Assembly: GCA_044228245.1 (NCBI GenBank) | Contig: JBGAVG010000008.1 | Location: 18,933 to 82,932 of the forward strand | Reading direction: 5' to 3' | DNA from: Methylotenera_A sp044228245 | GTDB taxonomy: Bacteria; Pseudomonadota; Gammaproteobacteria; Burkholderiales; Methylophilaceae | Length of the DNA: 64,000 nt | In this document: piece by piece, positions 34,613-43,112 of the stretch | Layout: each line of letters opens with the position of its first letter | Numbering within the stretch: the first letter of the stretch is position 1 | Made by a program: the position numbers and the translations under genes | Notes under the pieces: model-generated | Database searches by the model: none | Told to the model about the DNA's origin: nothing | The model's input: only the letters and a program-made list of their open reading frames with translations

Positions 34613-34637
34613 ATATCTTATGTCTTATATAAGATAT
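34613..34637. promoter_or_regulatory. Palindromic operator candidate for the divergent GntR regulator
   Basis: A perfect inverted repeat ATATCTTAT / ATAAGATAT (34613-34621 and 34629-34637) contains the nested perfect palindrome TCTTATATAAGA (34623-34634). It sits in the 152-bp gap between the CitE-like gene (minus) and the GntR/UTRA gene (plus). AT-rich palindromes of this kind are typical GntR targets. It may switch both arms of the 20-kb island. Confidence 0.75.
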
Positions 34638-34702
34638 AAAATACTAGACTATTTTTATTCGATATGTTTTAATTTGCTTAACTTAAATAGCTGCAGTCAA
34701 CC

Positions 34703-35440
34703 ATGAAAGATAAAACCTACAATTCGCCAAGTTACAAGCCGCTCTACGACCAGATCAAGGTGCTTTTAACTCAAAGCCTAATTGGCGGCGAATGGCGTCC
34801 AGGCGAGATGATTCCGAGTGAGATTGATTTAGCCGCACGCTATAAAGTAAGTCAGGGCACAGTGCGTAAGGCGATAGACAGCCTCGCAGGTGAGAACATT
34901 CTGATTCGCCGCCAGGGCAAGGGGACCTTTGTCGCCACACATAACGAAGAAGGGATCAAGCTGCGTTTTTTACGACTGACCGCAGTGAATGGACAGAAGG
35001 AGTTGCTGCAGAATGAGTTGATCTCGTGCACTAAATCCAAAGCGGACAACCGCATAGCAAAGATTCTGGAATTGAAGGCAGGTGCAGCATTGATAGAGGT
35101 AAAACGGCTGCTTACGTTTTCTGGCAGGCCATTGATTTATGACCATATCATCGTCCCGGCTGCACAGTTTAAAGGCCTGAATGCGAATAGGGTGGAGGAG
35201 AATAATGGCTCGATGTACAGCATGTATGAGACGGAATATGGCATCCGCATGATTCGTGCAGAGGAGCGGCTTACCGCTGTGGCAGCGACGGGTGAGGTTG
35301 CAAAAGCATTGCATTTAAACGAAGGCACGCCCTTGTTGAGTATTGAGCGCGTTTCCTATACTTATGGCGACAAGCCGATGGAATGGCGGCTGGGCTTATG
35401 TTTAACAGACGATCATCACTACATGAGCGAATTAGAGTAA
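34703..35440 (+). CDS. GntR/HutC-family regulator with UTRA ligand domain
   Basis: The 245-residue repressor-type protein has an N-terminal winged helix (about 12-78; LIGGEWRPGEMIPSEIDLAA, then YKVSQGTVRKAIDSL and RRQGKGTFVA) and a C-terminal UTRA domain (about 98-240; GAALIEVKRLLTFSGRPLIYD, HLNEGTPLLSIERVSY). The ligand may be a TCA or methylcitrate intermediate or an acyl-CoA, by context only. It is divergent from the prp/CitE arm and 16 bases upstream of the malic enzyme gene, so it probably regulates both arms through the palindrome at 34613-34637. Confidence 0.9.
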   Translation: MKDKTYNSPSYKPLYDQIKVLLTQSLIGGEWRPGEMIPSEIDLAARYKVSQGTVRKAIDSLAGENILIRRQGKGTFVATHNEEGIKLRFLRLTAVNGQKELLQNELISCTKSKADNRIAKILELKAGAALIEVKRLLTFSGRPLIYDHIIVPAAQFKGLNANRVEENNGSMYSMYETEYGIRMIRAEERLTAVAATGEVAKALHLNEGTPLLSIERVSYTYGDKPMEWRLGLCLTDDHHYMSELE

Positions 35441-35456
35441 AAATTGGAAGCAATAA

Positions 35457-36653
35457 ATGGATGATCTAAAAAAACGCGCACTCAATTATCATCAATTCCC
35501 CGTTCCCGGTAAGTTGAGCGTGGAGTCATCCAAACCGTGCGCGACACAGGATGATTTGTCGCTGGCCTACACGCCGGGTGTGGCAGAGCCGGTGCGCGAG
35601 ATTAATGCCGACCCAGCCAATGCTTATAAATATACTAACAAAGGCAATCTGGTCGCTGTGATTACCGATGGCACGGCAGTATTGGGCTTAGGTAATATGG
35701 GCGCGCTGGCCAGCAAACCGGTGATGGAGGGCAAGGCTGTCCTGTTCAAGCGCTTTGCGGGCATTGATGTGTTTGATATTGAAATCAATGCTAAAACGCC
35801 TGATGAATTTATTCAAACCGTCGTGAATATTGCGCCTACGTTTGGTGGCATCAACCTGGAAGACATTGCTGCACCGCATTGCTTTTATATTGAAAACGAA
35901 TTGAAAAAACGCCTCGATATTCCCGTGTTCCATGATGATCAGCATGGCACGGCAGTCATAGTGGCGGCAGCCCTGTTGAACGCGCTTGAGCTGCAAGGCA
36001 AAACCTTGCCAACCGCAAAAATCGTGTTTCTGGGCGCGGGTGCGGCGGGTTGTTCATGTGCTAAGTTACTCAAGCTTATGGGCGCGACCAATGTGACGAT
36101 GGTTGATAGAAAAGGGGTGCTGGATGTGGAAAGAGCCGATCTGCATGAAAATAATCGCGAGCTTGCCGTGCAGCCAACCAGCGCAAAAACGCTGGCCGAT
36201 GTCATGCCGGATTGCGATGTGTTTATTGGTGTTTCGGCCAAAAATGCACTAGATGCAACGTTGATAAAAAGCATGGCCAAAAATCCGATTATCTTTGCCT
36301 TGGCCAATCCCGACCCTGAAGTATTGCCGAGCGTGGCACATGCCATACGCGATGACATTTTGATGGCAACCGGCCGCAGCGACTTTCCAAACCAGGTGAA
36401 TAATGCACTGTGTTTCCCATATCTGTTTCGCGGCGCGCTGGATGCCAAAGCCACAAAGATCACAGAGAAAATGAAAATCGCCGCTGCACATGCATTGAGT
36501 GAATTGGCGCGGGAGCCAGTGCCAGCCGATGTCTTGCAGGCGTACAACCTGCAGGCGCTTGAATTCGGGAAAAATTACATTATTCCCAAGCCCTTCGATA
36601 AGCGTTTATTGGCGCGGATTTCGGGGGCGGTCGCAATCGCCGCAATAGAATAA
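35457..36653 (+). CDS. Malic enzyme, short form without phosphotransacetylase domain
   Basis: This enzyme oxidatively decarboxylates malate to pyruvate with NAD(P)+. The 398-residue protein corresponds to the catalytic part only; MaeB proteins of ~750 residues have an extra C-terminal phosphotransacetylase-like domain that is absent. Motifs are KLSVESSKPCATQDDLSLAY (about 19-38), FHDDQHGTAVIVAAALLNAL (about 158-177) and the Rossmann loop VFLGAGAAGCSCAKLL (about 189-204). It lies between the GntR gene and sdhC, and closes a route from methylcitrate-cycle succinate through malate back to pyruvate. Confidence 0.94.
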   Translation: MDDLKKRALNYHQFPVPGKLSVESSKPCATQDDLSLAYTPGVAEPVREINADPANAYKYTNKGNLVAVITDGTAVLGLGNMGALASKPVMEGKAVLFKRFAGIDVFDIEINAKTPDEFIQTVVNIAPTFGGINLEDIAAPHCFYIENELKKRLDIPVFHDDQHGTAVIVAAALLNALELQGKTLPTAKIVFLGAGAAGCSCAKLLKLMGATNVTMVDRKGVLDVERADLHENNRELAVQPTSAKTLADVMPDCDVFIGVSAKNALDATLIKSMAKNPIIFALANPDPEVLPSVAHAIRDDILMATGRSDFPNQVNNALCFPYLFRGALDAKATKITEKMKIAAAHALSELAREPVPADVLQAYNLQALEFGKNYIIPKPFDKRLLARISGAVAIAAIE

Positions 36654-36665
36654 GAAGAAAAAATC

Positions 36666-37052
36666 ATGCAGAAAAAATCAGTCAAAAATCGCCCCAAGAA
36701 CCTGAATCTGTTCACTATCCGCTTGCCGATTAACGCCGTGGTGTCCATTCTGCATCGCGTATCCGGCGTTGCGCTGTTTTTAATGTTGCCGTTCATTTTG
36801 CTGGCATTTCAGCGCTCTGTGAAATCGCAAGCTACTTATACGGCGCTAGCAGAGTTATTGAATGCCTGGTTTGTAAAGCTCATGCTTATTGGGTTGGCAT
36901 GGGCATTTTTCCATCATTTTTTTGCAGGAATCCGCCACTTGCTGCAAGACGTGCACTGGATGACGACGTTACAGAAAGCACGGTTTTCTGGCCGCGTGGT
37001 GCTTTGGCTGGTAGGGTTTGCAGTGGCAGCTTTTGCTTTTGTGGTTTGGTAG
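36666..37052 (+). CDS. sdhC: Succinate dehydrogenase cytochrome b556 subunit
   Basis: SdhC is a membrane anchor of complex II that binds heme b and ubiquinone. The 128 residues hold three transmembrane helices (about 35-57, 70-93 and 105-126). Family residues are the SILHRVSGVALF segment (about 29-40, quinone-site Ser/Arg) and the heme-ligand region HHFFAGIRHLLQDVH (about 81-95). It is the first gene of sdhCDAB-sdhE, 12 bases after malic enzyme. Confidence 0.95.
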   Translation: MQKKSVKNRPKNLNLFTIRLPINAVVSILHRVSGVALFLMLPFILLAFQRSVKSQATYTALAELLNAWFVKLMLIGLAWAFFHHFFAGIRHLLQDVHWMTTLQKARFSGRVVLWLVGFAVAAFAFVVW

Positions 37053-37058
37053 TTAGCT

Positions 37059-37406
37059 ATGTTAATTCAATTGCTTACTGACAAGTACCCTGGCATGCGC
37101 CTGTGGCTGTCACAGCGGCTAACCGCAGTCATCATGGCTGGTTATGTGTTGGTTTTTGTGGCCATGTTCATCGTTCAGCGGCCTACAGGCTATGAGGCTT
37201 GGCATACGTTCATCTCGCCAGTCTGGTTTAGATTAATGACATTTTTATTTTTTGTATGTTTGTTCTCGCATGCATGGCTGGGCGTGCGCGATGTGCTGCG
37301 GGATTATATTTTTAACCCAAACCTGCGGGGATATTTGCAAACGGCCGTAGATGTTTTGCTGGTGGTTTATTTGGTATGGGTCTCAACTATTTTATGGAAC
37401 ATTTAA
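37059..37406 (+). CDS. sdhD: Succinate dehydrogenase hydrophobic anchor subunit
   Basis: SdhD is the second complex II membrane anchor. The 115 residues contain three hydrophobic helices. The segment SHAWLGVRDVLRDYI (about 70-84) carries the likely heme-ligand histidine and the family Asp/Arg residues. An N-terminal SQRLTAVIMAGYVLVF segment matches the family. It lies 6 bases after sdhC and 3 bases before sdhA. Confidence 0.95.
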   Translation: MLIQLLTDKYPGMRLWLSQRLTAVIMAGYVLVFVAMFIVQRPTGYEAWHTFISPVWFRLMTFLFFVCLFSHAWLGVRDVLRDYIFNPNLRGYLQTAVDVLLVVYLVWVSTILWNI

Positions 37407-37409
37407 CGA

Positions 37410-39173
37410 ATGGCTTTTGACCAAAACAAGATTCAACGACATCAATTTGATGCAGTGATTATCGGTGGCGGTGGCGCGGGTTTGCGCGCATCACTGCAAC
37501 TGGCACAGGCAGATGTCAAGGTAGCGGTGCTGTCCAAAGTGTTTCCTACACGTTCGCACACAGTGGCAGCGCAGGGTGGTATCGCGGCGGCGCTAGGCAA
37601 TGTGGCCGAGGATAAATGGCTGTGGCATATGTATGACACCATCAAAGGCTCGGATTTCCTGGGTGATCAGGATGCGATTGAGTTCATGTGCAAAAACGCC
37701 GCAAAAGCCATTATCGAGCTGGAACATTTTGGCATGCCGTTTGACCGGCTGGAAAGCGGGAAAATTTTTCAGCGTCCGTTTGGCGGCATGACGCAGAATT
37801 TTGGCGAAACGCCTATTTCGCGTACATGTGCGGTGGCTGATCGCACCGGCCATGCCATGCTGCACACGCTGTATCAGCGCAATATACAGGCCAATACGCA
37901 GTTTTTTGTCGAGTGGTTCGCGCTGGATTTGATTCGAGATGCAGACGGCGATGTGCTCGGTGTCATCGCGCTGGAAATCGAAACGGGCGAGATTCACATC
38001 ATGCAAGCCAAAACCACGCTGCTGGCTACAGGTGGCGCTGGGCGTATCTTCCAGGCCAGTACCAATGCGTTTATTAACACGGGTGACGGCTTGGGCATGG
38101 CAGCGCGGGCAGGCCTGCCGTTGCAGGATATGGAATTCTGGCAATTTCACCCGACAGGCGTGCTGCATGCAGGTGTGCTGATTACCGAAGGTGTACGCGG
38201 CGAGGGTGGTTATCTGGTAAATAGTGAGGGCGAACGATTTATGGAGCGTTACGCACCACATGCCAAAGATTTGGCCAGCCGCGATGTGATTGCACGCGCT
38301 TCGGCAACTGAGATTAAGGAAGGTCGCGGCGTCGGAAAGAACAAGGATGCGGTGCATCTGAAGCTGGATCATCTTGGCGAGGATCTCATCAACAAGCGCC
38401 TTCCAGGCATACGCGAAATTGCCAAAACTTTTGCCAATGTCGACCCGATTCGTGACCCGATACCTGTGGTGCCGACTGCGCATTATATGATGGGTGGCAT
38501 TCCGACCAATTTGGATGGCCAGGTGGTGTTGGAGGGTGAAAAACCCGTGAATGGGCTCTATGCTGTTGGCGAATGTGCGTGCGTTTCGGTACACGGCGCC
38601 AATCGTTTAGGTTCAAATTCGCTGCTGGATTTAGTCGTGTTCGGCAAAGCGGCGGGCGATAAAATGGTACTTGAAGTTGCTCGAAATAAAGCACATAAGC
38701 CATTGCCGAATAACGCCGCCGAAGCAACATTGGCGCGTATTGCGCGATTGGAAAACGCCAGCGGCGAGAGTGTCACCGAGGTCGGTGCCGTCATGCGTAA
38801 AACCATGCAGACGCACTGTGGCGTATTCCGCTTTCCTGATTTATTGGCAAAAGGGGTAGATGAGATTGACGCTGTTGCAAAGCGCGTGCAACACATTGTT
38901 ATCAAAGATAAAAGCCAGGTATTTAACACCGCACGCGTGGAAGCGCTGGAGCTGGACAATCTGATGGAAGTGGCGATGGCCACCATGCACGCTGCCAATG
39001 CGCGTACAGAAAGCCGTGGCGCACACGCGCGTGAGGATTTTGGTGAGCGTGATGATGTGAATTGGCTTAAACATTCACTTTTTTACAAACAAAACAATAC
39101 ATTGGCTTATAAACCAGTGCGCTTAAAACCACTGACTGTGGAATCTTTTGAACCGAAAAAGAGGGTTTACTAG
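37410..39173 (+). CDS. sdhA: Succinate dehydrogenase flavoprotein subunit
   Basis: SdhA oxidises succinate to fumarate with covalent FAD. The 587 residues show the FAD fold DAVIIGGGGAGLRASLQLA (about 14-32), the flavinylation site RSHTVAAQGG (His50), the ATGGAGRIF motif (about 210-218), the substrate-site stretch MEFWQFHPTGV and the C-terminal RTESRGAHAREDF with its conserved arginines. It is unusual among methylotrophs, which often lack part of the TCA cycle, but it fits the need to handle succinate from PrpB. Confidence 0.98.
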   Translation: MAFDQNKIQRHQFDAVIIGGGGAGLRASLQLAQADVKVAVLSKVFPTRSHTVAAQGGIAAALGNVAEDKWLWHMYDTIKGSDFLGDQDAIEFMCKNAAKAIIELEHFGMPFDRLESGKIFQRPFGGMTQNFGETPISRTCAVADRTGHAMLHTLYQRNIQANTQFFVEWFALDLIRDADGDVLGVIALEIETGEIHIMQAKTTLLATGGAGRIFQASTNAFINTGDGLGMAARAGLPLQDMEFWQFHPTGVLHAGVLITEGVRGEGGYLVNSEGERFMERYAPHAKDLASRDVIARASATEIKEGRGVGKNKDAVHLKLDHLGEDLINKRLPGIREIAKTFANVDPIRDPIPVVPTAHYMMGGIPTNLDGQVVLEGEKPVNGLYAVGECACVSVHGANRLGSNSLLDLVVFGKAAGDKMVLEVARNKAHKPLPNNAAEATLARIARLENASGESVTEVGAVMRKTMQTHCGVFRFPDLLAKGVDEIDAVAKRVQHIVIKDKSQVFNTARVEALELDNLMEVAMATMHAANARTESRGAHAREDFGERDDVNWLKHSLFYKQNNTLAYKPVRLKPLTVESFEPKKRVY

Positions 39174-39174
39174 A

Positions 39175-39912
39175 ATGAAATTTAGCGTTTACAGATACAA
39201 CCCGGATGTAGACAAAAAGCCCTACATGCAGGATTACGACATCGAACTGCATGAGGAAGACCACATGCTGCTGGATGCGCTGATCCGTATCAAAGAACAC
39301 GATGAAACGCTGAGTTTACGTAAATCGTGCCGCGAGGGTGTATGCGGCAGTGATGCGATGAATATCAACGGTAAAAATGGCTTGGCCTGCATTACCAAAC
39401 TTGTGGATTTAGAAGAGCCAGTGGTGCTGCGCCCCATGCCGGGCTTGCCGGTGATACGTGATTTGGTGGTCGACATGACGCAGTTTTTCGAGCATTACAA
39501 TTCGGTCAAGCCGTACCTTGTAAACAATGACCCGCTGCCGGAGACCGAGCGTCTGCAAAGCCCGGAAGACCGTGCCAAACTGGATGGTCTGTATGAGTGT
39601 ATTTTATGCGGTGCCTGTACCACGTCATGCCCAAGTTTCTGGTGGAATCCGGATAAGTTTGTCGGCCCGGCCGGCCTGATGCAGGCCTATCGGTTTATTG
39701 CTGACTCACGCGACCAGGCGGAAGCCGAGCGACTGGAGAATCTCGAAGACCCTTATCGCTTATACCGCTGCCATAACATCATGAATTGTGTGGAAGTCTG
39801 TCCGAAAAAGCTCAACCCGAATGCGGCGATTGCCAAGATTAAAGACCTAAAAATTGAGCGGGCGCGTGAGCGCAAAATAACCAAAAAAGAAATATTAATC
39901 AAGGTGTTATAA
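39175..39912 (+). CDS. sdhB: Succinate dehydrogenase iron-sulfur subunit
   Basis: SdhB carries electrons from SdhA to quinone. With the ATG at 39175, one base after the sdhA stop, it has 245 residues. The N-terminal ferredoxin domain holds the [2Fe-2S] cysteines in SCREGVCGSDAM (about 55-66) and GLACITK. The C-terminal domain holds CILCGACTTSCPS (about 142-154) and CHNIMNCVEVCPK (about 199-211) for [4Fe-4S] and [3Fe-4S]. An upstream in-frame start would overlap sdhA. Confidence 0.97.
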   Translation: MKFSVYRYNPDVDKKPYMQDYDIELHEEDHMLLDALIRIKEHDETLSLRKSCREGVCGSDAMNINGKNGLACITKLVDLEEPVVLRPMPGLPVIRDLVVDMTQFFEHYNSVKPYLVNNDPLPETERLQSPEDRAKLDGLYECILCGACTTSCPSFWWNPDKFVGPAGLMQAYRFIADSRDQAEAERLENLEDPYRLYRCHNIMNCVEVCPKKLNPNAAIAKIKDLKIERARERKITKKEILIKVL

Positions 39913-40200
39913 ATGCCGGATAACGAACACATGAATGAAGCAGAACAACGGCGTTTAGCCTGGCGTTGCAGGCGCGGCCTGCTGGAACTGGATATCGTGT
40001 TGCAGCGCTTTGTAAATGGGCAATTTAGCACGCTAAGCTTGCGCGAGCAGCATGCATTCGACGCGTTGCTAGAGTTGCCGGACAATGATTTCTGGGCGTT
40101 GATCAGTGCAACGGAAACGGCACATGAGAACGGCAGCATGCATAGCGTCATTACAAAATTAAGAGCGGCTGGAATGAATCATAATCAGGAGGCGAAATAA
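39913..40200 (+). CDS. sdhE: Succinate dehydrogenase assembly factor SdhE
   Basis: SdhE helps attach FAD to SdhA. The 95-residue all-helical protein has the signature WRCRRGLLELDIVLQRF (about 17-33) with the conserved RRG-(x)3-E/D element, and LPDNDFWAL near residue 57. It follows the sdhB stop with no spacer. The start could be the internal Met7. Confidence 0.93.
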   Translation: MPDNEHMNEAEQRRLAWRCRRGLLELDIVLQRFVNGQFSTLSLREQHAFDALLELPDNDFWALISATETAHENGSMHSVITKLRAAGMNHNQEAK

Positions 40201-40204
40201 AGTG

Positions 40205-41332
40205 ATGATGCATATCGGTGGGCAGGCGCTATCTATAGATGCCCGGGCGTTAGGCGACTACTGGCCCGGCATCCAGCTTTATTATCCGCCCGTAAAATAC
40301 GCGCCCAGTCTGGGCATATATGAAGACATGGCACAAGCCGCGGCACGCATGAAAAAGCATGCGCATTTCACCAATGCGCATACGTTGATTTTTGACCTTG
40401 AGGATGGCTGCCGGCAAAAAGAGATGAGCCGTGACTTGCTCCGGCAAGAGTTGCCGGAGCTGCGCAGAGTCAATCAAAACGTCACGATTGCGATTCGCGC
40501 CAACCCTTTCCGTACGGACGAATATGAGCTGGACATGCGCCTTGTGTGTGAGATGGCGGAGTATATTGATGTTGTGATGCTGGCGAAAGCGGGTGAGGCT
40601 TATGGCGCAGCAGAGGTGCGGGATTTATCCAGTTTTCTGTTAAGTATTAATCCGAAAATCACCATTCAGCCGATTATCGAGCATCCGAAATCGCTCAAGA
40701 TTGCGCCCGAACTCATGCAGTACAACACAGTTAAACACGTGGTGTTTGGCATTCACGATTTCTCCAAGGCCATGGGCATTCATATTACGCCAGAAAACTG
40801 GATTGAAGAGCTGCAGTTTTACATGAACCAGCTTATGTTTGAGGCGCGTATCGCGGGCAAGGGCGTGATAGGCGGCGTGGAGACTTTGCTCGGGGCTAAT
40901 ATCATGCCCGAGAAATATTTAGAGCCGCACGATGTGCGCCGTTGGCTGGATTTACATGGCGATAACGAATCGCGCATTGTATACAAACATGCCTGCCAGG
41001 AAGCCGCTATGGGGCTTACCGGCAAGCAGGTCATTCATCCTGGGCATATTCATTTGTGTAAAACCGCTTATACACCATCACCCACCGATGTGGCGCAAAA
41101 AGTGGCTATTTTAAAAGCAGCGATTGAAGCCGATGCACTGCATGGCGGCGCGATTAAATTTGAAGGCGAGATGCTGGATCCGCCCATGTTCGGCAAGGCG
41201 CTGCAAACCTTGCTGCGCGCACATGCTTTACGAGCGCTTAAAACGGCAGATATGGAGTTTGCAGTGCATGTTCTGGAACTGCTGCCGGCTCAGGTAGTGC
41301 GTCAAAATTGGCCATACGGAGTGCTGCTATGA
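40205..41332 (+). CDS. HpcH/HpaI-CitE-like CoA-ester lyase, copy 3
   Basis: This ~375-residue TIM-barrel CoA-ester lyase differs from copies 1 and 2. Motifs are LIFDLEDGCRQKEMSRDLLR (about 63-82), TIAIRANPFRTDEYELD (about 94-110), MLAKAGEAYGAAEVRD, QPIIEHPKSLKIAPEL (about 156-171) and KQVIHPGHIHLCKTAY (about 275-290). The length and C-terminal extension (about 300-375) suggest a distinct subgroup, perhaps a citramalyl- or malyl-CoA lyase or a thioesterase. ATGs at 40205 and 40208 follow a GTG at 40202. It lies directly after sdhE, so it belongs to the sdh operon. Confidence 0.83.
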   Translation: MMHIGGQALSIDARALGDYWPGIQLYYPPVKYAPSLGIYEDMAQAAARMKKHAHFTNAHTLIFDLEDGCRQKEMSRDLLRQELPELRRVNQNVTIAIRANPFRTDEYELDMRLVCEMAEYIDVVMLAKAGEAYGAAEVRDLSSFLLSINPKITIQPIIEHPKSLKIAPELMQYNTVKHVVFGIHDFSKAMGIHITPENWIEELQFYMNQLMFEARIAGKGVIGGVETLLGANIMPEKYLEPHDVRRWLDLHGDNESRIVYKHACQEAAMGLTGKQVIHPGHIHLCKTAYTPSPTDVAQKVAILKAAIEADALHGGAIKFEGEMLDPPMFGKALQTLLRAHALRALKTADMEFAVHVLELLPAQVVRQNWPYGVLL

Positions 41333-41364
41333 AAATTCATTTTTCGAGCGAATCGCTGTGTTGT

Positions 41365-41426
41365 GCGGTGCTCGTTCCCTCGCCGTACAACCACGTACTG
41401 TCTCGGGTCCTGTGCTCCGTGCGCCT
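41365..41426. repeat. Dispersed intergenic repeat, copy B
   Basis: This block is 50/62 identical, ungapped, to 14556-14617 in the same orientation. It occupies most of the 136-bp gap between the third CitE-like gene and the acyl-CoA ligase gene, so it lies inside the plus-strand operon. Confidence 0.8.
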
Positions 41427-41468
41427 TGCGCTTCATCTCGGAACTCTGAATTTTCTGAAAGTTGATTA

Positions 41469-43112
41469 ATGCAAAAGTTTGAAGAATTTTCTGATTGGGT
41501 TTGGAATATTCCTGAATATTTCAATATCGGCGTAGCCTGCACCGATAGGCATCTCGGCACGCCGCAAGCCGACAATATCGCCATGATTGTGGAAGATGAT
41601 GCGCTTGGAACGGCGCAAATCATCTTTGCTGAGTTGGCGCGTAAAACCGACCAGTTTGCACAGGTGCTGCGAAACTTAAACGTTAAAGTGGGCGACCGTG
41701 TGCTGATTCGCCTGCCGAACAGCCTGGATTACCCGATCGCATTTCTGGGGGCGATGAAGATGGGTGCGATTTCTGTGCCGACATCAACGCTACTCACGGC
41801 TGAAGAAGTGGCTTATCTGGCCAAAGACTCAGGCGCAACGGTGCTGGTGACGGATGCGACAGCCTGGAAAAATATGGAAGAGCAATTGGTGCAAGGGTTA
41901 AGGGATACGCCCAATCTATCGCACATCCTGCTCTCGCAAGTCACCCATACGGAGCCGCATGGCTGCCTAAATGTACTGGGTTTGGAAAACAGTCTGAGCG
42001 TTATCCTCAAGTGCGATGAAGCACATAAAAGCAAAGCCGATGATCCTGCTTATCTGGTGTATACCTCAGGCACTACAGGTTACCCGAAAGGTGTTTTGCA
42101 TGCGCATCGCGCCCTGCTTGGCCGCCAGCCTGCCGCACAATACTGGTTTAATTACAGCGACGGTGCACAAGATCGCATCATGCACTCGGGTAAATTTAAC
42201 TGGACCTATGTGCTGGGTTCTGGCCTGATGGATCCGCTGTATTTAGGTAAAACCGTCATCGTGCACGAAGGTAAAAATGATGCGCAGAAATGGCTGGATT
42301 TGATACAAAAACATCAGGCCACTATTTTTATTGGCGTGCCGACGATTTACCGCCAGATCTTGCAAAAAACAACGGCCACAAAAGAAGAATTGCCCAGCCT
42401 GCGTCATTACATGAGCGCGGGTGAGCATCTGTCTGACGAAGTGTTAAGCCAATGGCGCGAACGTTTCGGTCTGGATATTTATGAAGCCGTGGGCATGAGC
42501 GAGTTCTCTTACTATTTGTCCCAGAGTAAATTCCGCCCAATCCGTCCAGGCTCTGCCGGCTTTCCGCAGCCGGGGCATAACATCAAATTGCTCAATCCTG
42601 ATACTTTAGAAGAAGTTGAGACAGGAGAGGAGGGCATGATTTGCGTGCCAGAAAATGACCCGGGCCTGTTTTTACGTTATTGGAACTTGGACGAAGAAAC
42701 TGTAAAATACAAGCACAATGGCTACTTTTTCACCGGAGATTACGCAAAATATGATACGGATGGCTATATCTGGTTTTTAGGCCGCAAAGACGACATTATC
42801 AAAAGTTTTGGTTATCGTGTTTCGCCTTATGAGATCGAGCGTGTGTACAAAAACCACCCGGATGTGGCCGATTGCGCGGCAATTGGCGAAGAGTTAGAAA
42901 AAGACAAAGTGCTGGTCGTATGCTATGTGATACTAAAACCTGATTCAATCACTACCCCTGACGACTTGGCCAGTTTTGGCAAACAGCATCTGGCGGCCTA
43001 CAAAGCGCCAAAAACTGTTTATCTTGCACATGATTTCCCACGCACTAAGAATGGTAAAATCTTGCGTAAAGATATCACACCCAGCATTGCGATAGCCAAA
43101 AGTTCGAGATGA
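41469..43112 (+). CDS. AMP-forming acyl-CoA synthetase
   Basis: This 547-residue ANL-superfamily ligase activates a carboxylic acid to its CoA thioester. Motifs are AYLVYTSGTTGYPKGVLHAH (about 194-213, P-loop), the A5 motif YEAVGMSEFSYYL (about 339-351), YFFTGDYAKYDTDGYIWFLGR (first 20: YFFTGDYAKYDTDGYIWFLG, about 420-439), the hinge GRKDDIIKSFGYRVSPYEIE and catalytic Lys in RTKNGKILRK near the C-terminus. It resembles benzoate/acetate-type ligases rather than Acs or PrpE. By context the acid is propionate, mesaconate, itaconate or citramalate. It overlaps the fumarase gene by 4 bases. Confidence 0.9.
   Translation: MQKFEEFSDWVWNIPEYFNIGVACTDRHLGTPQADNIAMIVEDDALGTAQIIFAELARKTDQFAQVLRNLNVKVGDRVLIRLPNSLDYPIAFLGAMKMGAISVPTSTLLTAEEVAYLAKDSGATVLVTDATAWKNMEEQLVQGLRDTPNLSHILLSQVTHTEPHGCLNVLGLENSLSVILKCDEAHKSKADDPAYLVYTSGTTGYPKGVLHAHRALLGRQPAAQYWFNYSDGAQDRIMHSGKFNWTYVLGSGLMDPLYLGKTVIVHEGKNDAQKWLDLIQKHQATIFIGVPTIYRQILQKTTATKEELPSLRHYMSAGEHLSDEVLSQWRERFGLDIYEAVGMSEFSYYLSQSKFRPIRPGSAGFPQPGHNIKLLNPDTLEEVETGEEGMICVPENDPGLFLRYWNLDEETVKYKHNGYFFTGDYAKYDTDGYIWFLGRKDDIIKSFGYRVSPYEIERVYKNHPDVADCAAIGEELEKDKVLVVCYVILKPDSITTPDDLASFGKQHLAAYKAPKTVYLAHDFPRTKNGKILRKDITPSIAIAKSSR

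Noticed and set aside
37593..38594. 333-codon minus-strand open frame
   Set aside because: It lies inside sdhA on the other strand. No domain is visible, and sdhA is clearly the real gene.
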